From contig WIXG01000029.1 of NCBI GenBank assembly GCA_009869945.1, forward strand, positions 186,001-250,000: a stretch of DNA of 64,000 nucleotides. The letters are read 5' to 3'. Source of the DNA: Mesaphorura yosii. Its lineage: Eukaryota; Arthropoda; Collembola; Poduromorpha; Tullbergiidae. Positions 36,201 to 50,300 of the stretch are shown one piece after another. Each line of letters begins with the position of its first letter. Position 1 is the stretch's first letter. The notes beneath the pieces are model-generated. The model saw only the letters and a program-made list of their open reading frames with translations, was not told the DNA's origin and did no database searches. Both the position numbers and the translations under genes were made by a program.

Positions 36201-37637
36201 TAACCTGATCGCACATACAACAGTACACATTTCTCATTCTGTGTCACGAGAGCATTGGGTCATTTCATATCAGATATCGATTTACCAGGTAGTCCTCCAT
36301 TTGCACTCAACCTTGCCCTTGGACCAGGAAGCTTAAGGAATGGGTAAATTAAGTCTGTGTACCATGCTGGTTTCAGACCAAATCTCTCAGTTATTAGGTC
36401 AAATTCTGATCTTTGCTTCGCAGGAAAGCGTAGCGTGTACTACAAAACGAACACATGAATAAGAAGGTAAGGTCCATCAATAGCTATTAACGCCATAGTC
36501 GCGTTTACTCACTTTGACATCTTCTGGAAATTCATCAGATTCCGGGTTCTCAAATGAGTTTGAAAAGACAACGCCAGCGAGAACGGGATTATGATTAGTT
36601 TTTCCCTCCGATTCATTTTTAAGCTGATTGACATGGTACAGGCGAGAAGAGACATCGTCATACGCTTCCAAGAGGTCCTCCTCGGATTTAAACCCAGTGA
36701 CTAGTGGAACAAGGCCGAATGATTAAAGCATGTCAGGGCAATCCACGGTAATTTGTGAATAAAGCGGAAATTCAATCGTACCTTTGTACTCTTTGTCGAC
36801 GAACTTAAAATAATTGTCACGAATCTCTTGCATTAATCTGTCAGTCGCTGGGTTCGTTGGAGCATAGTAAAGCTCGTTGCTGCGCAAACGAAAAGAATAC
36901 AAATGCAAATGAAAAATTCTTCGTGTCTCGTGTCCTTGATCAAAGCAAAGCCCGTGTTCATTTACCACATATCTTGCACCGTCTCCCACGGCGCAGTATC
37001 CACGTAGAAGTGATGATACTCGGTGGGTATTGGGATAAGTTCGGCTGGGAGGTAGGCACGTGTGATAATTAGGGTGACTGAGCAAAATATGGGGAAGAAA
37101 ATCTCGAAGAAGGTTTGCCATGGGTGTCTCCGTTGGATTATCCAATTCTTCCACAGCAGAAGCTTAAACTTTTTCCAATTCGAAGTGTTTCTACTGCTTT
37201 GTATTCGATTTGCATGCGAGTTTGAATTCGAATGCGAGGGCAAGCTGAAAGTGAAGGTTTAACGTTTAATCAGTCATTCATGCTCAGAATATTAAGTATG
37301 GATGGGGCAGAATTAAAGAAGATTTTCCATTTCGCTTTCGTTCAGTGTAACGAATTCGCTAATGGCTAACTCAAATTCATGTACTGTACTGGCGCAAAAA
37401 CGCTTCCTTGTTACGAATGTCCGACAAAAAGCTGTGTAAAACGCACGGAGCGCTTTAACAATCACGAACTTTCAATGCCATTCTCATATGCATGCGTGTG
37501 TCGTAATTCGCTTAAGTGAGAATTTAAGAAACTGAACTTTGGACTAACCCATTCTCAACGGCAGACGCGTCACCATTCACTCCATTGTGGTCAACCGTCC
37601 ACGTTTGGCTCGATCTTCCAAACTTGAGACTTCGCAT
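30201..37637 (-). CDS. ABC transporter, subfamily A (ABCA3-like), array copy 2
   Basis: A second full transporter in the same orientation and architecture. It starts [19 protein letters not shown] at 37637, sharing the SQTW motif with copy 1. The next exon carries [17 protein letters not shown]1 has Walker [10 protein letters not shown] (about 34800-34830), [12 protein letters not shown] (about 34385) and a Walker B region near 34240. The regulatory block [17 protein letters not shown] leads to [17 protein letters not shown]. The second membrane domain (about 33430-31810) includes [19 protein letters not shown]2 has GVNGAGKTT (about 31470-31495) and signature and Walker B near 31120-30960, again with an intron after LD. 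The end is [17 protein letters not shown]. Compared with copy 1 the NBD2 protein sequence is almost identical over long blocks, while codons differ at many third positions, so the duplication is old and under purifying selection. No defects are seen. Confidence 0.9.
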
Positions 37638-39871
37638 TTTGTTCTGCACTTTGCAACCGACCGCGGCAAAAATGTTTCTGCGAGGATAGATACTAACTAT
37701 GTGGAAGATTGATTTGGTGTCTACTTTAGTGAGTTCATTTCCCCTTTCCTGAATGAGGATTGGATTTCTAACCGCGTTGTGTCACCAAACTTCAATGCTT
37801 TTTCACAATTTCACACAAACAAAACGATCACGCAAGAAACATGGCACTACATAGTGTAAAAACACGCCTGGAACTTTCACGAAGAGCGGAGGCTTGTTTC
37901 CTCGAATGTCGAATCACGGGATCACCCAACAAAATTAAATATAAATGCGAGTGGCTGTGGTCCCATTACATTGTATTCGATGATTTGCGTAATGACCACC
38001 TGCACTGGCACTCGACTCACTTTTTTCGACTGCGACATTGCACTTTGCTCGCAAAAGACCACTCACGAAAGACGCAAGATGCACGTCAAAGATTGATATG
38101 GGGAGAATTCGCAATCGTGTACCTCAAATTTGCACAACGTACTGCCGTAATGATGAAAGATTGAATTTTTGGAAAAACAAGCCTGACAGGGTGGACGTAG
38201 ACAGTAAGCACGTACACAGTTCTAATTGCAATGGTTAAGTGAGCAAAACCAGAATCTCACGCGAAATCTTGTGCGAGGCAGCCGTGTGTGCTGAGCTGTG
38301 CGGTCACTTGTCCTTTCGACGAAGCAAAGGCGAATTGGTGAATGCTAGTCTCTTAAGATACGAAATCAACTTTTATTATTTTGCAAATTAATTGCACATA
38401 CAAAAAGTATCCGTATGCCTATATGAGAATGAGAACCCCACCAAACCAAACCCTCAAAGCCCAGAGTCGTCTCATAATCGCAAACAATACGTTCAGTAGG
38501 AACAAAACAACATGTTTTGGGTAGAATTGAATGGGAAGCTTCAAGGGGAACCTGAAACAGGTTTTAGAAGATTTAAATTAAGGGAAATGACCAAATGGCC
38601 AATGGTAATGGTAGCACCAGTATAATGCGAATAATCACGATGACTGATGAACTGTGAGAATCTCGTAATGCCAAGATGCAGTGATCGCGTGCTGTGGTGT
38701 GCGGTCGGTCAATGGTCATGAGTAAACTGCACGTAAAAATACTTTGCAGGGCCTTGTTGCAACGCGACAAGTGATTCAGCAGCGCTGTCTTCATGTGGAA
38801 GTTTATAGCCGAGTGAAGTGCAATGTCGGGCTGTCCACGAAAATAAAATTTTGTGTGATTTTTCTTAAAATTTTTCCGATGCACTTGCCACTATTACCAC
38901 ATGGAATAATTAATCTTGATTCCACTTGTATTCTTGTGTATAATTTGTACAGTTTAGATGGTATTCCATGACCCTGAAAAGAACCTGCTCGAACGCCTGA
39001 CGCTTGCCATCTTAAAGGTTCCACATAAACGTATATAATATCCGCACCCGACAATGAAAGATAATGAGAATATCAAAACTGTGGGAATGCTATTGAACTC
39101 AGATCCTTGTCGAATGACTCTTGTAATTACCGCCATTAAACTTTACCCGTGTGAACTTTTTATTATCCGTGATTCATTTCTACAGTCTCTGACACAGTCT
39201 ACAGTCTATATAATATATATACAGAGGCACGCTTTATTGCTGCCCTCGACCGAATCTCCCGAATAATATCAGGTTTTATTGCTTCATCAAGCGCTAGTGT
39301 GCTCATTGGTGCTTCAGTTAGAAGTGTAAATTCCCTATCAAAAACCCTGTGAGAAACCAGTATACACATGCAGAAGCGTTGAATATACGTACAGTAGCTA
39401 GTCTATTTTTTCAATAGCTTATTTCCATTTTCCAGTCCAAGGTCATATTTAGGATAGAATGCAAAAAAACGGGCAATTTTTCTCCGATGTCGTCAGATAT
39501 TAATTCGCGATTTTGATAAACAGCTGTTGGTTTTATTGCTTTTTTAAACGATGTCGCTAATTACAATCATGGTACATGCGCGAGACTGCAATTCTAATTA
39601 GCACTATACTAATTATGAGTCAACGAAGAGCGTGTGTGCGGAATGCACGGTACAAATAAATAAACGAATGGTACAGAAATATGGACCCTGCTCTTCTTCA
39701 TGGCCACAGTCTCATTTCCTTACTGTCTTTCTCAACGCCTTACTGCCTCCTTACCAAGACTAAATGGAGAGGAACTTGCACTCTAAAAATGGATACTGAA
39801 AATTTCAAGTTCATTTCCTTACATAATTTGCATAAAGTTAAGGTATGATATAAATTCTTAATCTGCATAAA
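37638..39871. other. Intergenic region between ABCA copies 2 and 3
   Basis: About 2.2 kb with no supported gene. It should hold the copy 2 promoter and 5' UTR exons and the copy 3 3' UTR. Short open frames here are scattered on both strands and share nothing with the frames in the equivalent gap between copies 1 and 2. Confidence 0.5.
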
Positions 39872-42800
39872 CTAAACAGAGCCTTTTATGAGTGGTAACG
39901 CTCTCTTTACTAGTCCTATAATATTTCTTCTCCGCACTGGTTCATCCGTATCAACCTGGGCCTTTGCGAAATTAAGAAACACTTGCTCTAAACTAGTTTG
40001 ACCTACAGAGTACGCATCAAGATTGAACTTTTCCTTTGCAATTTCCATCTGCCGAAACATTCTTCCCCAAGATATGTTCGGGGAAGGGGCGATGTGGTAG
40101 TGGACAAACCCAGGATGAATATCTTTCAAATTGGCATCTGCATAAAAAATTGTGCCGTTAAAATTATTCAGCCCAGAGAGAGTAACTGATGAGAATGGAG
40201 GGATTGAAGGGATTGCTCACCTGGGAATGCTTCTTCGATGAAATTTCGCAGTCCTTCCAAGTCAGTCTCCCACTTCTGCGCTAACTGCAGCTTCCTTAGC
40301 ATTATAGACGAACTCCTCCTTCGTCCAGATTCCTGAATAATAAAATGCACCGTAGAATCCTGATCACACTCGAATACAGGACGGTTAATTTCTTACAAGC
40401 TTTGCTCTTGAAAAGTCCTCCCCAGTTCCAGTGGGTGCAGTTTGGGCAATTAACGTGTACCCTTCGCCAAACTTATTCTTCAAATGTTGTGGTGAACCTA
40501 AGCATCTGAATTTGCCGTTCACCATTATGGCAAGCCTCGAACAGAGCGCCTCACATTCTTCCATACTAATGGAACAAAAACGAAATCTATGGTCAGTTCA
40601 TCACAATAACAAACCATCTCATGCAAGTCATTCCCGAGATTGTCCACACGAACCTGTGAGACGTGAGAACAATACTCGTTCCTGAATCACGCACGATGGA
40701 AATTGCATTCCAAAGATGTCTTCTAGCCACAGGATCCATTCCAGTGGTCGGCTCCTTAAGATTTTAAGAAACATACGTTAGGTACCATAATATTTAACCA
40801 GGATAGAATTTTTCACCAAATGGAATTACGTCTAGAAAAACAATGGGCGGATTTCCAACCAGTGCCATTGCTGTTGACAGCTTCCGTTTATTGCCACCGC
40901 TGTTAAAAATTTGCAATAAGCATCTTTGCCTTGCGATATGAAAAAGTAGCTATATCGGTACACGACTAACCTGTAATTTTTCACTTGTTTATCCAAATGT
41001 TTTGTGAAGATGAGATCGTTTGCAAGCTTATTCGTAACTCCAGGAATGTCCTCTTCGTAAATTCCTCTGAGTCTTGCAATCATAACCAGTGTTTCACGAC
41101 CAGTCATTTCTCCAATAATGCCATCAAATTGAGGACAATATCCCAAGTTGTTATGAACATTTTTGATGTCATGTCGGACGCTGTACGATGCCACAAATGC
41201 ATCACCCGATGAAATCGGGATGTCACCTGTTAACATTTTGAATGATGTGGTCTTTCCAGCTCCGTTGATTCCCAGCAGCCCAAACGTTTGACCGCGCTTA
41301 ACACCCAAGTTCAGTTTGTTCACGGCCAAGAAGTTTCCGTAGTATTTCGTCAAGTCCCTGACATGATAAGCGACAGAATCTTTACCTGCCCTAAGTTGTG
41401 ACGGTGACTCAAGCATGTTTCGCATATAATAGGCGTACCTCAAAATAAGATTGTTAGATTCAAACAACGTAGTCAGGTTCGTCTTTCTGATTCTCTCATT
41501 CTCTTCCTCCACGTCGTTATCTTCGACGGCCAATTGTTCTATAACCCAAAATAAAAGTTAAGTTTGGCCAGGTTTCGTAATAGTAAATTGGCTTACCGAT
41601 TCTGTTGTCATCTTGGTCGTCCTTCGCCACTTGTTTTGATTTCAGTTTCAAGTGCTTCAGTATTTTACTGTCGAAGAGCAGAAGTATCATCGAAGAAATC
41701 AGTCCGATGATAACGAGTGCAGCGATATTTTTACCAATTCCGGACAACTTCCATGCGAAGAAGTTTTGTTGAACTGGAATAGAAACAGTTTAAATTCTTA
41801 AAATATTCCACTAAATTTCGACACGTCACAACTACCTTTGGTGCAACAGTAATTTTCAACGTGAATTTCGCAAATGTCGGCCAAAAACTTGAACTCGTGA
41901 GCACATTGCTTATTCAGCAGCAAATTAGTTGAAAGCTGGACTGTTCCCATTCCCACTGCATAATTCGGGAATATTAGTAGGATATCGTTCATCAGGTCGG
42001 CGACTTTGCCAAGCCGAAGGTCTGGGATTTGCAGAATCACGACAGTCAACATGGATGCCATCCCTTTTAAATTGAGATGCAAGCACTGTCAGCATGTGAC
42101 GCCTCAAAAGTGTAATCGCTCTATTTTGAAAGATGGAATCTCACCGGTAAATACATTGTACATGGCTACTCGTGTGAAACCAGACGCAGGAACAGTGAAC
42201 GCGTAGCTGAACAAGTACATGAATGGAATGGTACTCGCCCCATACACCAGCAGAAGAATAATGAAGTATGACATCATTTCGAAACTCATAAAGTCGTCGA
42301 CTTGAAATATCAGAATTACTAACACCACAGGCACGCATGAAATGATGTAGCAGAGGATGTCAATCACATAGTTCGCGATCCAGAATACGAAAAACTTCAG
42401 TCCTGAGACGAACTGCAGATGCTTCGATCGAGATTCTCGTTCTTGGATTAGAAACACCACGAAAGATGCAGCGACGAATGACATTCCAAATGTGAGATTG
42501 TATCCAATTTGAAATCCTGTTTACAATGGACAATATTTGTCTTAACTCTCATCGGTCTAATGCGCTCTAATGCTGTTACCCATTGTGTATAAAGTCCCAG
42601 TAGACTTCAGCCCATCAAGACTTGTGTAAGGGAACGGATGATTCGTAATTTTAACCGTGTGTTTTGTAAATGTTTGGAGTATGGCATTTGTAAGATAGTT
42701 GAAGGCTAGAGCCGGTGAATGGAATGGCTGGTTATTGAAGAATCCTACAAGTTCTTGCTTGCCAGGAACTTCAGTTGAAGGACGCTCTTCATATCCGACG

Positions 42801-45800
42801 ATGTACCGAAAATTTATGAGCACCAAATCCTGTTCCTCCTGAAATTGTAAAATGTGCTGGCACAAATTCTTCAGACACACTATATGCGGCTAGTTTGGAG
42901 TAGTCAACTCACCAGTTTCAGCATATGATCAATGAAGGACGTCCCCTTGATTTCCTTAACTAAAAAGTTCTGTCCGACATAGGACTTGTAGTTTTCACAA
43001 ATGGCACTGTTATTTTGACAGTGAGCTATTGTCACTGTCTTTCCAAGCATTTCGTATCTCTATATTGAAAGCAAAGCGAACTGTCAGAATAGTTTCTCCA
43101 AGGTTTTTCGACGAAATTGTACATTGTGTGAAGTTCTTGTGCATTAACTTTGGGTTTCTCAGCAATATAAAGAGGGGAAAATGACACACATACCGAAAGC
43201 GTCAATAAGTGTCCAGGTGGATCCACCAATCCTGGCAAAGTCTTCATTACAATCAGGACGATAGTTAAGTAGAGGAATGGTATTCCCATCTACAAAAATA
43301 ACCGTAAGTATTTCCGAGCAATAAGTTGAACACTGGTAAGTCGTACCTGCCCAAGAAGTAGCATACGATTTCGGACGGCATAGATTGCCTTCTTTGTTAA
43401 CATGGCACGGAACTGCTGCAACGTTAACGAAATTCCTGAGTTGCGCCGTTTAATTGACGTGTACAGATTTGCTGTTGAGTCAGCCGGCGTACTCGCTCCA
43501 GACCCGTCCATATGAATCTGAACACTGCTCGCACTTTTTCCATTCGCAGGTAGCGGTGCTCCACCCAAAGCCTGGATTTCGGTTGCTGTTGCCGCTGGAT
43601 TGCTCTTCAAATATTCTTCTGTAATTTTCCTTTCCGCTTCACGCCCAACACGAATGAAAACTTCTTCCATTGTTGTGATACTCGCACCATAAGATGCAAT
43701 TCCAAGCTCCGTCTTTCTGGTTTCCAGCTCTTCAAACATTTCCGGGAACAAATGCGATTTTTCATCTGGCAGAGAGTAGCTGAGTTCAGCTCCGATATCC
43801 TGGTCAATTTCTACATCGGGAATGCGTTTCTTGAGTAGATTTGTAATTTCTTCGACGACACAGCTTTCGTCCTTGACAATTATCAGATGGTAACCTCCAC
43901 CTGAAGCACAAAGAGGCGATTGTGGATACTCTTACATGCAACTTCTTTAGTTTGACTCACCGTATTTCTTCTTTAGAAAGAGACTGCTGCCGCAGCATTG
44001 AACTTCTCCCTCCGCCATAATTGCAATTCGGTCTCCAAGCAAATCCGCTTCTTCCATGAAGTGCGTTGACAGCAACAGAGTCCTGCCTTTCTTTTCATTT
44101 TGAATCAAGTCCCACGTACTTCTGCGAGCTGATGGATCCATACCAGAGGTGGGCTCGTCCAAAAGAACAACCTGGACGCGTGCAAAGAATCATCCCAATC
44201 AAAATTTCAGACTAGTTAGGGAATGAATGAATCGCAAATTGGCTCGACAGTACCTTTGAACCGGCACAAAGTGCTATCCCGACTGAAAGCTTGCGCTTCA
44301 TTCCGCCGCTCAGCGTGTGTGATTGGGCCTGGCGCTTGTCTGCCAATCCCAATGCATTCACCATTCGATCTATTTCCATAGGTACCAGTTCTTTTGGAAA
44401 GCCTTTCAACTAATATCAGATCAATATTTAGAACAATGATTTTGCAAAGTGCCAGGGAAAAGTGAGCAACTTGAGACTTACCAAACAAAAGAACTTTAGA
44501 TGTTCTTCTACAGTCAAATCATCAAACAGGACATCATGCTGCGGACAAATTCCAAGGCTGGATCTAACCATTTTGATATCAGTGCAAATGTCGTAATTGT
44601 TGATCAGAGCGGTTCCAGAAGTTGGTGGGAAAAGACCTGCAATTCATACTTCAATTATTTGTTCTTACTTCGATAAATTACTTCACCAAGTAATTGTTCT
44701 TTTAAGACAAACCTGTCAACATTGACATGGTCGTCGTCTTTCCGGCGCCATTATGTCCCAACAAGGCAGTGATTTGGTTCTGATACATGTTGAGTGTGAG
44801 ATTGTTTACTGCCAACTTTCCGGTGTGAAAATCTTTTGTCAGCCCTTTAATTTGAACGCCCGCAACACCATCAGGTTCAGCCTCAAAGAGTTGGGATCTC
44901 ACTTCCATTGGAGGCCTCGGAGGTTCGTTGAAAATGTCGGCGCCATCTTGGGCTTGGCGTGAACCTCCGGTCCAGTACCATTTCTGTTCAGAAAAGAAAA
45001 CATTTCTAATTAACCCGGGTCTGCGAGGACAGAACCAGCGGGTTCAAATACCTGCAATGGGAAATTCCAAGGAAGTGGAACTCCGTATTCACCAGGCCAA
45101 ACAGCTTCCACATAGATGGTAATCAGCAGATACATGACGGCATTGACTAGCATCATCATTACACAATCTCCCATTGAGAAATTATCGTCAGGCCCGGAGC
45201 CTTCAAGGAAAGTGCTCCACTGGAGGCCAGCACCGGTTCCCTCAAACATGCACAGAATTTGGCAAGCCAGTGCTATAGGCGCTAAAAATTAGAGCAAATA
45301 ATGACAACAAAATCAATCACATACCATGTCAAGTTTGAAGTTCTACACTGCTCTAAGTGATTTACCATTTGTTAGAAAACAAGACATTAATTTGACGGTC
45401 CGTGATAAAATGTTGTATCTTGGCTGCAAGAAGAAGTATGGCGCAAAGAAGATGAACCATAAAACGCCAGCAAGTGTCGCAGCAAAATTGGCTAAAAGAC
45501 AAATTTTATCTTAAAATGTCTGCCGACGGTAAAAATAGGCTGCTGCTTACCAGACGACGCAAAAGTTGAGATCATGAAGCAGAAGCATATTAGTTGTATC
45601 ATGAATGCAAAGAAAATGCCGAATAGAACGGTGGGATTAACATAGGACAAAATGGCCAGGTCCTGTTTTGCGCTAAATTTTGTCTAATCAACAAATGTTC
45701 ATTAGAGTTACTGGTAAAATTTGTTTTTTTAAAAGAACGGCTTTCTTACCGTTATGAGGAAAGTCATGAGAAAAATTGACAGCAGAAGGAATGAGCAAGC

Positions 45801-47340
45801 TTTAGCAAACCACGCAGCCCAATGGAGATAATTTGGAAGGCCCATCATTTTCATTGATTCCTTTGCAAGATACGGCAAGGAATTGCAAACCACCATTGTA
45901 ATAATTTATTGCATTTAATTAACTTACCTTCAGCCTCTTTTCTTTCTCATACACGATTGCCTTGGTGGTGTTGAGGACAGGATAGATGAAGCTCAAAACT
46001 GTCAGCAACGGCAGCCATGCTTGAAGCGCAAAGAGGTACTTATCCTCGATGTATGGCGCATACGGAAATCTTTGTAGTCTCAGAACGTAGTTTTCGTACT
46101 CTTGGAGGTTTGTGTGGTTGCCACTGGTTTGTATCAGTAGTTTTGTCAATGTCGTATCAATTGCGTACTGGAGATAGAGAAATCCTTCGGCAAAGTACCC
46201 TGAATTGCAGCAGCATCAGTTAATAACCTTGTTGTAGCAAAGCTTGCTTCCATGAATTGTGAGTTCATGTACCTGGCAATCCACCAACGGGACTATCGCG
46301 TGCCCTTGGTCCGAGGTATTGAAAGAGAGGAAATGCGATTTCTGTGAACCATGCCGGCTTTATTCCGAATCGTTCACTTATCAAATCAAACTGCGAACGC
46401 TGCTGTGCCGGAAATCGCAATGTATACTGCCAATCAAAGACGGTCATCCAAATTAGGATCAAAATCTTTCAAAGCTAAAAGTTTCCTACGCATAGCCTTG
46501 CAGTTTCGCTTCAATTTTCACGACTAACCTTTATATCCGCTGGAAACGACTCTCCACCGTATGCACTCGGGTCATCGAACACTACACCCGCAAGAATTGA
46601 GACTGTGGCTTCCAGATCAGTAAAATTCTGAACATTTGACTCGTGGGCAACTTCATCGTATGTCTTCAGAAGTAATTTTTCATTCGAAAATCCAGTAACT
46701 GCGTCGAGGAAAGTGCACATAAATGAATGTTTGCATGGGTTAAAATACCAATTATGCATTGCTTACAATTGTATTCAATTCCAGGAAAGACAAAAAAGTC
46801 TTGTCGGACCTTCTCCATCAATTCGTCGATGATAGGCGTACTTGGAGTATAATACAAGTCTTTGCTGTAAAATGCAGGATGGTTCAAAATTTTTACTTTA
46901 AGAAATGTAATTTAAAAATATTTATACTTCAAGGCCTGGACCTTACCATGCATATGTTATTACGAACGGCTTCACCGTGAGGTCAACCGTATCGTAAATG
47001 GTTGGCTCTGTGACACGCTCTGACTTTACAATGTCACGTACAATGACCAACACGATCGTGAATAGAAGTGGAAGAAATATTTCCAAAAATGTTTGGACTT
47101 TGTGCCGCATTTGAATTTTGTAATTTTTCCAGAGCAGAAGGCGGAATTTGTCCCACCCTCCGCCATCATTAGCATTTGACAACCGAGTTCTGTGAAAAGA
47201 TGGTGAAGCATGATTCATGACGTTATGCTTTCGTAGTATGCTTAGTCGTAGCTTTGAAAAAATAGTGCAAGAAGCGAAATAGCTTACGTATTTCCCGGAG
47301 ACCAAGTTTTGCTCCTGGACGTTGGAAAAATCCGTGGCAT
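39872..47340 (-). CDS. ABC transporter, subfamily A (ABCA3-like), array copy 3
   Basis: A third full transporter, the most diverged of the array. It starts [18 protein letters not shown] at 47340 (SKTW instead of SQTW) and then [15 protein letters not shown]1 has [11 protein letters not shown] (about 44730-44760), [12 protein letters not shown] (about 44300) and [14 protein letters not shown] (about 44135-44165). The regulatory part again has [17 protein letters not shown]. The second membrane domain spans about 43420-41520. NBD2 has GINGAGKTT (about 41250-41275), [11 protein letters not shown] (about 40890) and Walker B split after LD. The C terminus extends about 20 residues past the end of copies 1 and 2, with a basic stretch ([17 protein letters not shown]). 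The extracellular loop and second-half helices differ most from the other copies. All ATP-binding motifs are intact. Confidence 0.9.
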
Positions 47341-50300
47341 CTTGAGCTTGAGTCTTCTTGAAGCGTTGAAAGATTATGGTTCAACTTTCTTCTCCGTTAA
47401 TATAATGATTTTCATCTTTTCCACAAATTATTTTAAATTTTCCAATTACAATATTTATCACCGTCTGCGTCTGGCCAAAATAAAAGTTTGTTCTATTTAG
47501 TTCAGAATTTGGAACTTTTCTTCACGAATATCATGCTGGAAGTTGCTGCGATTGTTATCGGTGGACAATGCCAATGGCATTCCCCAATCCAGTCTCCGTT
47601 CTCAAGATTAATTGTAAACTGACAGAAAGAAAATGGAAAATTGGGTTGAAATTAATTTTTTTTCAACACAATAAAGCAATTTAGAAATCCAAGAAAAACT
47701 GCAGGCAGTAATTTTAATGAAGCACGAATCGTCCCAATTCGAGGTAAGTATTCCCTGCAAGCAAACTGCGCGTACTGAACTCTTGAGAAAAATGGTCGAT
47801 CGTGGTCAAGATTTTTGCACAGTTTAAAATGCTTTGACATCAGCTTTAAATAAAAGAAGAGCAGATGTATCGATTTTTTCTTTCGTATACATTTGTCATA
47901 GAACAGAACGACTTGCCAAATTCTAGCTATTGTCAAGTTTCCCAGAAAAATTAAGGTCATTGCCTAAAACAAAACCCATTTCAAGTGGATGGCTTCTAGT
48001 TCGTGATATGTAGAAGTTTCATCAAATATGCAAAGGTGGAAGTTCTCGGTGCCGTCCACTGGTTCGCAATTAGAGCAGTTCATAGGAATTGTTAGGAGAG
48101 ACAACCCGAAGGCACAACACAATAACACAAACGGTGGAAATGCTGGGATATTGACACCGCTGTTCCGATTCCTAGAAATTAAACCTGTAATTATTAAACA
48201 TACGCACTACGCAATTTCTCCGCACGCACAAATCAACAGCATTGCCTTCACCTTTTTAATTGCGCTGTGCGAACTTGACCTCAATGAAACGATCAATAGG
48301 ATGAATCCGGCGAAGCAAAGCAAGCGTGAAGGTTTACGGCGTAGGAGATACTTGAGTGATAGAATTGTGCTAGATCATCGTGCTCCCATTCAAATGGCTT
48401 CTAGCGGAACTGAGGGCACATTTCCGTCACCGGCTTCAGCAAAATGACACTCGAACATTATTGTCCAGAAGCATACGCAACCAATAATCAGTCACATACA
48501 TATCAAACATTCATACATGTGATTGGCCTGTGAATTCTAGTTCGGATGGTAGACTTAGCAGTTAAAATTTTAAAAGTTTAATCTATGAGCCTTGCAGAAT
48601 GCAAATGAAATGTGAATTGTCCCAAGGCTGATTCAAAGCTTAGCGAATGTTCAAGTGCATGATATAAAAAAAAAAGGATAAAGCGTGCGGATTCCAGTGG
48701 CAGAACTGCCATTTAAGAAAGTTTTGATACTCAAAACGACGAGCTACTAATAAATAAATTGACATTTGCAATTTTCTCATATGTGAACTTTTGCACGGAC
48801 TCAATTCCATTTTCGAATCACCTTGAGACACTTCATCGGCAATATGCACTTGTCTGGCTCGTTTTTAATTATTTATCGTTCATACAAGGCCTTCGTGAGA
48901 GAATTTTAGAGCGCCGGCTGCCAACGATTCCAAAACTACACTTTGAAATTTTTCTATTTTCAAGTCTAGTTATTTCTTGAGAAATGACTAATTGCATAGA
49001 CTATACTCCAAGTGTGTAGACTTTACCAGTACATGATTATTGCATTAAATGAGTCGTCAGTCGCATGTCGCTTATTCTCACAGGCATTGTTTACCCGACC
49101 CTAAGCGTCATAAAATGTCTCGCCTCGGTCTTAACCCTTACTTTGTCATCTCAGTGCCTGAGAGCGAGGATTGAAAGGCAAAAGTTGAATTTTTCGCGAA
49201 ACACATTTTAATAAGTTGCGTGTTGTCGGTTTTCTATACAGTGGCAAGCAAGATTGCGTAACAAATGAAATAATTAAGCCTTCGCTCTTACGCACGAGAC
49301 GATTCTTCTGTCATGCCACTCACTTCTTAAACCACAACTTCAGCCATGCGACTGCGACGTGCACACTGCACGCGTATTTAACTTGTGATCTTAATTGCTC
49401 AGCAATTCTTTGTCTTGTGTCATCAAAGCTGATGAGTTTGATCATTAACATTAACCATTCACAAATATTTGAGAAATGTGCTGCCCTTGTCCCATATTAT
49501 TGCGGGGAATGGGTTAAGTGCATGAAAAAATGGATTTACGGCAATTGGTCGTCTAAAGTTTTATGTAAAAAGCGCGTGCTAATTCTTGGAGCTGTCGTCT
49601 ATTTTTGCAATCCTGCTTGCTAGCTTGCCGTTGGATTTCTTTTTAATTTCGTCAAGTCAGCATAATAATAGTACGAATTAATGTTCATTCTTTCTTGCGC
49701 GCAGCCTTCCTTTGCAATTTACAAGTTTATTCAACGGGTGTTCAGGTGATTCGTATAAGCAATCAAGTACGAAACTGAAGCCTCTTTGAGTTCATTCTTA
49801 TGTTTTGTGAACTCGAAATAATGGTTTCACCGAACCAATTTTATGCGGCCGCCTGGATTTTTAAATTTGTGGAAAGCAATTTCCAAATGATAATACTATC
49901 ATTCAAGTTCTTACGGTTTGAGTTCGACACAGGTCGGAAGCTTCGGATTTCCAGGTTTCTTCTGCTAAACTAATCCGGCCGCTCAAGTTAGCTTTTGTCG
50001 GTAATAACATCAATTTCTCGGGTTTCACAGTTTCTGAACACTGTCACAAAGCACACGTGTCAGCCAATTACAAAATATATCAGCACTGAGCTATCTTATT
50101 ATTCCCTAGAAAAACCACTGGCATTCGATATCGTGAGTTTCACCTGATTAAATTGCAACCATTTGAGGCTCACTAATTCTTATTGCAAATTGATAATGCT
50201 CATTGTATTGGCTGACTTGCAAAAACCCTTTGTTCAGCTGAGCACGTGCACGATCGATAAAGCACTACGAGGATGTAAACACAAAAAATTTAACGTGATT

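Noticed and set aside
49900-49960. tRNA-like gttcgacacagg (B-box-like) sequence
   Set aside because: No matching A box or cloverleaf could be folded around it.
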